From: Bacteroidota bacterium
GTDB taxonomy: Bacteria > Bacteroidota > Bacteroidia > Chitinophagales > Chitinophagaceae
DNA: 12,771 nucleotides
Direction of reading: 5' to 3'
Assembly: GCA_023429985.1 (NCBI GenBank)
Contig: JAEZCV010000205.1
Span: forward strand, 1-12,771
How positions within the stretch are numbered: the stretch's first letter is position 1; every line of letters starts with the position of its first letter. Below the pieces are notes generated by a model. That model was not told the origin of the DNA, made no database searches, and was given only the letters and a program-made list of their open reading frames with translations. The translations under genes and the position numbers were made by a program. Positions 6,976 through 12,771 of this stretch are shown here, piece by piece.

Positions 6976-7812
6976 ATGAGAAAATTGTTGATCACCATTG
7001 CTTTAGTACTTCCATTTTCCGGTTTTTCTCAGGAGGCTGTGAGGCAGGAGGGTGAATTTGGAATTGGCCTGGGTGCCGCACATTATTTTGGTGATTTGAA
7101 TACAAAAGCACATTTGAATCGTCCCAAGTTTGCAGCTGGAATTTTCTTTCGCAAAAACTTTGGTAACTATATCGCTCTCAGGGTTGCAGGCAACTACGCC
7201 CGCCTGGGTTATTCAGATATTTATAACGACCATAATGAGTTCATGCGCCGCCGCAACCTGAGCTTCAATACCAATATCTGGGAACTGGCGCTCCAGGGAG
7301 ATTTTAATTTCTACCGCTTTCTTCCGGGAAATCCTGAGTTCAGGTGGACGCCTTATGTAACTTTTGGTGTTAGCGCTTTCAATTATGATCCTTATGCCTA
7401 CCTGGAGGGTGAAAAATACAACCTCCGCCAAATGGGAACCGAAGGGCAGAACGATCCAACTTCCGGGCGTACGCCTTATGGTACCATGGCTATTGCGGTT
7501 CCATTCGGGCTGGGAATAAAATACTCCATTAATGAAAGATTTAATGTTGGATTTGAAATTTTACATCGCTTCACTAATACCGATTACCTGGATGATGTAA
7601 GCCAGACCTACATGGATCTGTCTTCTTTCCCCGCCAATCCGGATGGCTCCAATCCTGCTTTCCAGCTTTCCGACAGGTCGTATGAAACAGGAACCCCTAT
7701 TGGAGTTAAAGGCAGGCAAAGAGGAAACAGCCAGAATAAGGACCAGTTTGTAACTGCCATGTTCTACCTGAGCTTTAACCTGCAATCGTATAAATGCCCC
7801 ACCGTAGATTAA
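6976..7812 (+). CDS. porG: PorG-like outer-membrane barrel protein (DUF6089), type IX secretion
   Basis: A 278-aa outer-membrane beta-barrel of the DUF6089 family, to which PorG of Porphyromonas gingivalis belongs. PorG is a type IX secretion component associated with the PorK/PorN ring. The signal peptide MRKLLITIALVLPFSGFSQ is cleaved after about residue 19. The mature protein opens with EFGIGLGAAHYFGDLN, the Y-x-GD-L type start of the family, and shows alternating strands with aromatic girdles throughout (LRVAGNYARLGY, WTPYVTFGVSAFNY, FNVGFEILHRFTN). The C-terminus, FVTAMFYLSFNLQSYKCP, is the family's ending with a conserved Lys-Cys-Pro. The P. gingivalis gene is followed by uppS and bamA as here (from memory), which supports the assignment. 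DUF6089 proteins also occur where type IX secretion is not proven, so the role is inferred. Confidence 0.8.
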   Translation: MRKLLITIALVLPFSGFSQEAVRQEGEFGIGLGAAHYFGDLNTKAHLNRPKFAAGIFFRKNFGNYIALRVAGNYARLGYSDIYNDHNEFMRRRNLSFNTNIWELALQGDFNFYRFLPGNPEFRWTPYVTFGVSAFNYDPYAYLEGEKYNLRQMGTEGQNDPTSGRTPYGTMAIAVPFGLGIKYSINERFNVGFEILHRFTNTDYLDDVSQTYMDLSSFPANPDGSNPAFQLSDRSYETGTPIGVKGRQRGNSQNKDQFVTAMFYLSFNLQSYKCPTVD

Positions 7813-7815
7813 GAT

Positions 7816-7848
7816 TTTGTTTAAGAATGTGCTAATAAGCTAAATTTG
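7816..7848 (+). promoter_or_regulatory. Candidate promoter for uppS with -33 and -7 elements
   Basis: TTTG at 7816-7819 and TAAATTTG at 7841-7848 match the Bacteroidota -33 (TTTG) and -7 (TAnnTTTG) consensus, with a 21-nt spacer within the usual range. The -7 box ends only 4 nt before the uppS ATG at 7853, so the transcript would be leaderless or nearly so. It lies in the 40-nt porG-uppS gap and would give uppS and bamA transcription independent of upstream genes. Confidence 0.6.
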
Positions 7849-7852
7849 AACC

Positions 7853-8599
7853 ATGTCAGCACTTCTGGAACAGGTAGACAGGTCGCGCCTTCCTAAACAT
7901 ATTGCCATCATTATGGATGGAAACGGCCGTTGGGCAAAAGAGCAGGGCCGCGACAGGCTGTTCGGGCATTTTCATGGTGTTGAAAGTGTAAGGAATATTG
8001 TTGAAGGTTGTGCAGAACTCGGCATCGATTACCTAACCCTCTATGCTTTTTCTACCGAAAACTGGGATCGACCCGAATATGAAGTCGTAGGTTTAATGGA
8101 GCTGCTTGTAACTACCATTCGAAATGAAGTGGAAAGTCTGGATAAGAATAATATTCGGCTCCATGTTATTGGCGACCTTTCCATGCTGCCGGAATATGCA
8201 AGGAAGGAACTGGCCGAAGCCCTTGAGATCACCGCGGGAAATACAGGGCTTAACCTGATCATGGCCTTAAGCTATAGCGGCCGCTGGGAGTTGCTGAATG
8301 CTGTAAAAAACATAGCATGGGAAGTAAAGAATAACAGGCTGACAGTAGAAGACATCAACCAGGATACACTGCAACAATATCTTGCCACCAGTGATTTCCC
8401 GGATCCTGAACTTATGATCAGAACAAGTGGCGAATACAGGATCAGCAACTTCCTGCTTTACCAGCTTGCCTATGCCGAATTGTACTTTACCAATGTAAGG
8501 TGGCCCGACTTCCGAAAGGAAAATCTTTATGAAGCCCTGCTGGATTACCAGAACAGGGAAAGAAGATTTGGTAAAACAAGTGATCAGTTAACCGGATGA
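7853..8599 (+). CDS. uppS: Isoprenyl transferase (undecaprenyl diphosphate synthase)
   Basis: cis-Prenyltransferase that condenses isopentenyl diphosphate onto farnesyl diphosphate to make undecaprenyl diphosphate, the lipid carrier for peptidoglycan and surface polysaccharide. At 248 aa it is normal length. HIAIIMDGNGRWA at residues 16-28 holds the catalytic Asp22. YAFSTENW (64-71) and the C-terminal IRTSGEYRISNFLLYQLAYAELYF segment carry the conserved Arg, Glu, Arg and Ser of the second substrate site. There is no signal peptide; it is a soluble enzyme acting at the inner membrane face. The ATG start fits the family. The gene is preceded by a promoter-like pair at 7816-7848 and followed by a 132-nt gap before bamA. 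Confidence 0.97.
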   Translation: MSALLEQVDRSRLPKHIAIIMDGNGRWAKEQGRDRLFGHFHGVESVRNIVEGCAELGIDYLTLYAFSTENWDRPEYEVVGLMELLVTTIRNEVESLDKNNIRLHVIGDLSMLPEYARKELAEALEITAGNTGLNLIMALSYSGRWELLNAVKNIAWEVKNNRLTVEDINQDTLQQYLATSDFPDPELMIRTSGEYRISNFLLYQLAYAELYFTNVRWPDFRKENLYEALLDYQNRERRFGKTSDQLTG

Positions 8600-8632
8600 A
8601 CACTTCATCTACCTTCAACTATACCATAAAGA

Positions 8633-8651
8633 ATAGCGCTGATTCTGCCTG
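8633..8651 (+). promoter_or_regulatory. Shared intergenic motif, copy 1 (upstream of bamA)
   Basis: ATAGCGCTG (8633-8641) and CTGCCTG (8645-8651), separated by 3 nt. The same two words recur without a gap at 11479-11494 upstream of the first ompH. This copy lies about 80 nt before the bamA ATG, in a 132-nt gap that contains no small gene I can support. AGCGCT within the motif is a 6-bp palindrome. A protein-binding site is possible but unproven. A weak -7-like TTAATTTG lies downstream at 8683-8690. Confidence 0.3.
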
Positions 8652-8731
8652 TTCTTTTAACAAAACCGATTGAAATTTACCTTTAATTTGCCGGCCAAAC
8701 TGCTTAATTGCTGGACAGCTGAAATATTTTT

Positions 8732-11449
8732 ATGCATAGATCTTTATCCGGAGTAGTGGCATTTCTTTTATTTTTTTTAATGGCCGGAACTGCCAAAAGC
8801 CAGGTTACATCTGTTGACCCGGAACTGCTTGCACTGCAAAATTCCAGGGTACAAAAAGAATATACCATTCGCTCGGTAACCGTTACGGGCTTAACCACCT
8901 TAGATACAGCCATAGTAATTTCAATTTCGGGTATACGTGCGGGTGATAAAGTTGTTCTTCCGGGCGGCGATCTTTTTTCAAAATCAATTACCAATTTATG
9001 GCGCCAGCGTTTTTTCAGTAATGTTCAGATTTTTATTACCGCCGTTTCAGGCGAATTTATTGATGTTGAAATTGAAGTGACGGAAAGACCCAAGCTTGGT
9101 AATTTCAGTTTTAAAGGCATTAAAAAAGCCGAAGCTGATGAACTGACAACAAAAATCGGGCTGGTAAAACAAACGATCATTACAGAAAATACCAGGAGAA
9201 ATGCCACACTTGTAATCAGGCGATACTTTGCCGAAAAAGGTTACATGAATGTGGATGTTCGAATAGAAGAAAAACCCGATCCCACTTTTGTAAATTCAAA
9301 TGCAGTAACATTTATAATTGATAAAGGCAACAAGGTTAGGGTGAATGAAGTGAATTTTTACGGTAACGAGGCAATTGATGATCTGCAATTAAAAAAGCAA
9401 CTCAGCGGAACCAAGGAAATGAGCAAGCTTACTTTAAAGCCTGTAAGAATGCCCAGTCCTTTTGGTGAGAACGAACCTTATAAGTTCAAAGATTATATTA
9501 AGGACCTTGGTTTTTTATCTCTTTCAAAAACCAAAACATTACTCGATCCCTATTTTCGTTTTAAACTTTTCAGCAGTTCAAAGTTCGACAGGGTAAAATT
9601 TGAGGAAGACCTTCAGAACATACTGAACTTTTATAATGCCCAGGGATACCGCGATGCGCAAATTGTTGATACTGCATTATATTATAATAAAGAAGGTAAT
9701 CTGCAGGTAGATATTAAAGTTGATGAAGGCAATAAATATTATTTTGGAAATATTGCCTGGCGCGGTAATACAAAATATACCGATTCTCTCCTTTCATCTA
9801 TTCTTGGTATAACAAAAGGCGATGTATATAATATTGATGTTTTAAATACACGGCTGGGTAAACAGTTAAGTCCGGATGGTGGCGACATCAGTGGTTTGTA
9901 CATGGATGATGGTTATTTATTCTTTCGTGTTGACCCTGTGGAAACTGCTGTTTATAACGATACTATTGATTTCGAAATTCGCGTAGTGGAAGGTCCGCAG
10001 GCACGCTATCGCAATATTGGTATCAGCGGAAATGAAAAAACAAAAGATCACGTAATTCGGAGGGAACTGAGAACGATGCCGGGAGAGTTGTTCAGCCGGG
10101 CAGACCTTATCAGGTCGCAAAGAGAATTAGCCCAACTTCAATACTTCAACCAGGAAACCATTAACCCTAATGTTGTACCCAACCAGGAAGACGGAACAGT
10201 TGATGTAAACTGGGAACTTGAAGAAAGGTCTTCCGACCAGCTGGAACTTTCTGCAGGCTGGGGTGGCGGTGTTGGTTTAACCGGAACGCTTGGTGTTACC
10301 TTTAATAATTTCTCAATAAACAATATTTTTAAAAAGGATGCATGGAATCCTTTACCGCAGGGCGACGGACAACGATTAAGTTTACGATACCAGTCTAACG
10401 GACGTGCATTCCGTTCCTATAACTTCTCATTTACCGAACCCTGGCTCGGTGGTAAAAAAAGAAATTCATTAACAGTTGCCTTATTCAGTTCCAAGTTTTC
10501 AAATGCTTACGACTGGACAACAAGAACATTTGACAAGGCAAGGTCCGATACCAATTATTTAAAGACACTTGGCCTAACGCTTTCATTGGGAAAACAATTG
10601 AAATGGCCTGATGACTATTTCAGCCTGGTATATTCTTTAAGCTATACCAAGTATGACATGAGGAATTATCCCATTTTCCAGGGAATGGATAATGGAACCT
10701 CAACCAATATAAGTTTTAAAATTGCATTACAGCGATCGTCTGTATTCAACCCCCAGTTTCCAACAAGCGGTTCCAATTTTGTGGCAAGTGTTCAGTTAAC
10801 ACCGCCCTACTCTTTGTTGAATCCCGATGTTGTTACATCTGCCAATCCGTTTAAAAACCCCGAGTATCATAAATGGCGCTTTAACGCCGAATGGTTTGTT
10901 CCGGTGGGAAAACCAATGGGTGCAGACAAAAGCAGGCAATTCATTTTAAAAATTGCAGCCAAGTATGGTTTCATGGGTAAGTACAACCGAAAACTTGACT
11001 TCTCTCCATTCGAGCGCTTTCAGTTGGGTGGCGATGGTTTAACCAACAACATGGGATTACTTGGTTATGATATCATTTCATTAAGAGGCTATCCTGTATT
11101 CGAATCATCTGATCCATCGGTGAATAATGCCGACCAGTCGAGTGCCAGCAGGTTCTTCACCATATTTAATAAATATTCGCTTGAATTAAGGTATCCTTTG
11201 GTTACCAATCCTGCCAGTAATATATATGCGCTTACGTTTTTTGATGCAGCAAACGGATGGTATTCTTTCAAGGATTATAATCCATTCAGGCTGCGCCGTA
11301 CGGTTGGTGTAGGTATGCGTTTCTTCCTGCCTATGTTTGGATTGCTCGGATTTGATTATGGAGTAGGTCTTGATCGCTTGCAACCTGGTGAGAACAGGTT
11401 GAAGAATGCAAGCCGGTTTACCTTTATGCTTGGCTTTGAACCAGAATAA
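8732..11449 (+). CDS. bamA: Outer-membrane protein assembly factor BamA
   Basis: The 905-aa core of the BAM machinery, which folds and inserts beta-barrel proteins into the outer membrane. A signal peptide spans about residues 1-24 (ending TAKSQ). Five POTRA domains can be traced at about 44-119, 120-200, 201-335 (long, with an insertion of the kind seen in Bacteroidota), 336-422 and 423-503; the fifth contains ISGNEKTKDHVIRRELR. The barrel occupies 504-905 and has the canonical L6 motif LRGY at 784-787, with Arg785. The end reads FTFMLGFEPE, so three residues follow the terminal strand's Phe rather than ending in an aromatic residue. The ATG at 8732 precedes a normal signal peptide. Two OmpH chaperones follow directly, as expected for this system. 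Confidence 0.96.
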   Translation: MHRSLSGVVAFLLFFLMAGTAKSQVTSVDPELLALQNSRVQKEYTIRSVTVTGLTTLDTAIVISISGIRAGDKVVLPGGDLFSKSITNLWRQRFFSNVQIFITAVSGEFIDVEIEVTERPKLGNFSFKGIKKAEADELTTKIGLVKQTIITENTRRNATLVIRRYFAEKGYMNVDVRIEEKPDPTFVNSNAVTFIIDKGNKVRVNEVNFYGNEAIDDLQLKKQLSGTKEMSKLTLKPVRMPSPFGENEPYKFKDYIKDLGFLSLSKTKTLLDPYFRFKLFSSSKFDRVKFEEDLQNILNFYNAQGYRDAQIVDTALYYNKEGNLQVDIKVDEGNKYYFGNIAWRGNTKYTDSLLSSILGITKGDVYNIDVLNTRLGKQLSPDGGDISGLYMDDGYLFFRVDPVETAVYNDTIDFEIRVVEGPQARYRNIGISGNEKTKDHVIRRELRTMPGELFSRADLIRSQRELAQLQYFNQETINPNVVPNQEDGTVDVNWELEERSSDQLELSAGWGGGVGLTGTLGVTFNNFSINNIFKKDAWNPLPQGDGQRLSLRYQSNGRAFRSYNFSFTEPWLGGKKRNSLTVALFSSKFSNAYDWTTRTFDKARSDTNYLKTLGLTLSLGKQLKWPDDYFSLVYSLSYTKYDMRNYPIFQGMDNGTSTNISFKIALQRSSVFNPQFPTSGSNFVASVQLTPPYSLLNPDVVTSANPFKNPEYHKWRFNAEWFVPVGKPMGADKSRQFILKIAAKYGFMGKYNRKLDFSPFERFQLGGDGLTNNMGLLGYDIISLRGYPVFESSDPSVNNADQSSASRFFTIFNKYSLELRYPLVTNPASNIYALTFFDAANGWYSFKDYNPFRLRRTVGVGMRFFLPMFGLLGFDYGVGLDRLQPGENRLKNASRFTFMLGFEPE

Positions 11450-11478
11450 GAATTGTTAATAACGGAATTCATTTATGG

Positions 11479-11494
11479 ATAGCGCTGCTGCCTG
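11479..11494 (+). promoter_or_regulatory. Shared intergenic motif, copy 2 (upstream of first ompH)
   Basis: ATAGCGCTG (11479-11487) is followed directly by CTGCCTG (11488-11494), repeating the words seen at 8633-8651 upstream of bamA. It sits about 30 nt before the ompH ATG, in the 74-nt bamA-ompH gap. It could be a common regulatory site or an ancestral duplication of the upstream region. Confidence 0.3.
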
Positions 11495-11523
11495 AATCTA
11501 TAAACCTGTTTAAACTTTATTAT

Positions 11524-12036
11524 ATGAAAAAGCTTTTTCTAGTTTTCACTTTTATTGCAGCAACTGCAGCAACATCATTTGCACAGCGTTATGCAATAAT
11601 AGATACCAAGTATATTTTAGATAAACTTCCGGATTATGCCCAGGCGCAGCAACAACTCGATGATATGGCCAGCAACTGGCAGAAAGAGATCGATGCTTTG
11701 CAGGCTGAATTAGATAAAATGTACAGGGATTTTGATGCGGAGCAGGTAATGTTAAGCGAGGAGCTGAAGAAAAAGCGTGCCGACCAGCTATTTATTAAAG
11801 AAAAAAACCTGAGAGATCTTCAACGGCAGCGTTTTGGCTTCGAAGGTGATCTTTTTAAGAAGAGACAAGAGCTGATCAAACCTATCCAGGACAGGGTTTA
11901 CAATGCTGTTCAAAAACTCGCTGTGGCAAGAGGCTATGATTTCATTCTTGATAAAAGTGAGGGAATTACGGTTATATTTGCCGACCCCAAACTTGAAAAA
12001 AGCGATGATATCCTTAAAGAGCTGGGCGTAAAATAA
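11524..12036 (+). CDS. ompH: OmpH/Skp family periplasmic chaperone (first copy)
   Basis: A 170-aa Skp/OmpH family chaperone that binds unfolded outer-membrane proteins in the periplasm. The signal peptide MKKLFLVFTFIAATAATSFAQ is cleaved after about residue 21. The mature chain starts RYAIIDTKYILDKLPDY, the beta-strand and helix start typical of the family. A long charged helical region at about 40-125 (with KKKRADQLFIKEKNLRDLQ) forms the coiled-coil arms. The C-terminal half returns to the core with IQDRVYNAVQKLAVARGYDFILDKS. It lies 74 nt after bamA, whose clients it would deliver. It is the better match of the two copies to the canonical family. Confidence 0.92.
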   Translation: MKKLFLVFTFIAATAATSFAQRYAIIDTKYILDKLPDYAQAQQQLDDMASNWQKEIDALQAELDKMYRDFDAEQVMLSEELKKKRADQLFIKEKNLRDLQRQRFGFEGDLFKKRQELIKPIQDRVYNAVQKLAVARGYDFILDKSEGITVIFADPKLEKSDDILKELGVK

Positions 12037-12051
12037 AATGCAAAATATTTC

Positions 12052-12071
12052 CTAACAGGCAACCCTGTTGG
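12052..12071 (+). other. Hairpin between the two ompH genes
   Basis: CTAACAGG (12052-12059) pairs with CCTGTTGG (12064-12071), an 8-bp stem including one T-G wobble around a CAAC loop. Only three T residues follow before A-rich sequence, so it is at most a weak terminator or attenuator, or an RNA processing site that could lower expression of the second copy. Confidence 0.4.
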
Positions 12072-12109
12072 TTTAAATCTAATCATAATAAACATCACAA
12101 AATAATCGC

Positions 12110-12652
12110 ATGAACAAGTTCAAATTATTCCTGGTTGCTGCCATCATTTTAACCACCGCCGGTAGCGTATCTGCTCAAAAAACCGGTTATATCAGGGTTG
12201 ATGATGTAGTTGCATTAATGCCGGAAACAGGCAAACTCCAGGGCCAGCTGGAACAATTCCAGAACGACTCACTTCAGCCACGTTTCAATTATACGTTAGC
12301 TGAATTTCAAAGAAAAGACAGTATTGTAAATGGTAAGGATTCATTAAAAACGCCTGCTGCCATCAGGGCAAAAATGCGCGAAGAAATGCAGCGTGACATG
12401 TATGAATTACAAAACTGGCAGGCACTTTCCCAGGAAGTAATGCAGAAAAAACAGGAACAACTTCTTGAGCCTTTATACCGCAAAGCCATTGAATCTATTC
12501 AACAGGTAGCAAAGGAAAATGGTTATGCTTACGTTTATACAAAGGATGCACTTATTGTTGCTCCACCCGCCGATGACCTCCTTCCTCTGGTAGCAAAAAA
12601 ATTAAATCTGAAATTGCCCGGAACAGCAGCTGCTGCACCCGGAACCAAATAA
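12110..12652 (+). CDS. ompH: OmpH/Skp family periplasmic chaperone (second, divergent copy)
   Basis: A 180-aa Skp/OmpH family protein. The signal peptide runs to about residue 23 (VSAQ). The mature start KTGYIRVDDVVALMPETGKL matches the family's first strand and helix. A helical, Gln- and Glu-rich middle (for example EEMQRDMYELQNWQALSQEV) forms the arms, and the C-terminal core has YRKAIESIQQVAKENGYAYVYTKDAL. It ends in a short Ala/Pro/Gly-rich tail (PGTAAAAPGTK) absent from the first copy. Sequence identity between the copies looks low outside the core pattern, so they are old paralogs rather than a recent duplication. The gene is 73 nt after the first copy and is followed by a strong terminator. 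Confidence 0.9.
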   Translation: MNKFKLFLVAAIILTTAGSVSAQKTGYIRVDDVVALMPETGKLQGQLEQFQNDSLQPRFNYTLAEFQRKDSIVNGKDSLKTPAAIRAKMREEMQRDMYELQNWQALSQEVMQKKQEQLLEPLYRKAIESIQQVAKENGYAYVYTKDALIVAPPADDLLPLVAKKLNLKLPGTAAAAPGTK

Positions 12653-12667
12653 AGATATTATAAGTAT

Positions 12668-12700
12668 GAAAGTCCTGCCTATGGCGGGACTTTCTGTTTT
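12668..12700 (+). terminator. Rho-independent terminator after the ompH pair
   Basis: GAAAGTCCTGCC (12668-12679) pairs with GGCGGGACTTTC (12683-12694): a 12-bp stem with one T-G wobble and a 3-nt TAT loop, followed by TGTTTT. It lies 16 nt past the stop of the second ompH gene and marks the end of the envelope block. Confidence 0.9.
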
Positions 12701-12755
12701 AGGACTCTTCATGTAAAAGGCAAGTCAAAAGGATTTCATTATTTTCATTATTGAT

Positions 12756-12771
12756 ATGAAACCAATTGGTG
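12756..12771 (+). CDS. murI: Probable start of glutamate racemase MurI (cut by window end)
   Basis: Only five codons and one base are visible: ATG AAA CCA ATT GGT G, giving M-K-P-I-G, with a sixth residue whose codon starts with G. This agrees with the PIG(V/I)FDSG start of glutamate racemases (a Val codon would begin with G). The gene that follows ompH-ompH in many Bacteroidota is murI. The gene lies past the terminator, so it should have its own promoter in 12701-12755, which contains a 9-bp tandem repeat TTTCATTAT at 12734-12751 but no clear -7 box. The call rests mainly on context. Confidence 0.45.

Noticed and set aside
133..12770. Palindrome ACCAATTGGT near both ends of the window (133-142 and 12761-12770)
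   Set aside because: The second copy is explained by codons of the murI start (P-I-G). A 10-bp match is not evidence of a duplicated end or attachment site.
1..12771. Mobile element, phage, CRISPR or defence island
   Set aside because: No transposase, integrase, repeat-spacer array, toxin-antitoxin pair or nuclease found; all genes are housekeeping or envelope genes on one strand with uniform composition by eye.

Overview
All twelve complete genes in this window lie on the + strand. They point to a member of the phylum Bacteroidota, most likely the Chitinophagales/Chitinophagaceae. The reasons are a GldC-type gliding protein, a PorG/DUF6089 barrel protein of the type IX secretion system, the gene order NAD kinase - PorG - UppS - BamA - OmpH - OmpH, Bacteroidota-type -7 boxes (TAnnTTTG), few recognisable Shine-Dalgarno sequences, and moderate G+C.

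Layout. Positions 1-353 contain no convincing gene; they hold small inverted repeats, a degenerate direct repeat and a promoter-like box just upstream of the first gene. Positions 354-2964 hold a GT4-family glycosyltransferase, gldC, a YqeY/GatB-like protein and a CvpA-like membrane protein; yqeY and cvpA are 1 nt apart. Positions 3027-4493 hold an alpha/beta hydrolase and a two-CBS-domain protein. Positions 4555-12652 form an envelope-assembly block: a short Omp85 protein (one POTRA plus barrel), NAD kinase, PorG, undecaprenyl diphosphate synthase, full-length BamA, and two OmpH/Skp-type periplasmic chaperones. A strong rho-independent terminator follows at 12668-12700. The last 16 bases look like the start of murI (glutamate racemase).

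How the genes fit together. Skp/OmpH proteins carry unfolded outer-membrane proteins to BamA, which inserts them. PorG is itself an outer-membrane barrel and so is a plausible BamA client. UppS makes the undecaprenyl carrier used for peptidoglycan and surface glycans, and MurI makes D-glutamate for peptidoglycan. The block therefore combines precursor supply with outer-membrane assembly. GldC and PorG both relate to gliding/type IX secretion but lie in different parts of the window.

I see no mobile element, CRISPR array, tRNA, rRNA or defence system, and no clearly undescribed system. The most distinctive points are: loss of the near-invariant Arg of the Omp85 L6 (V/I/L)RG(F/Y) motif in the short Omp85 protein; two -7 boxes so close to start codons that transcripts would be leaderless or nearly so; and a shared intergenic motif upstream of bamA and the first ompH.
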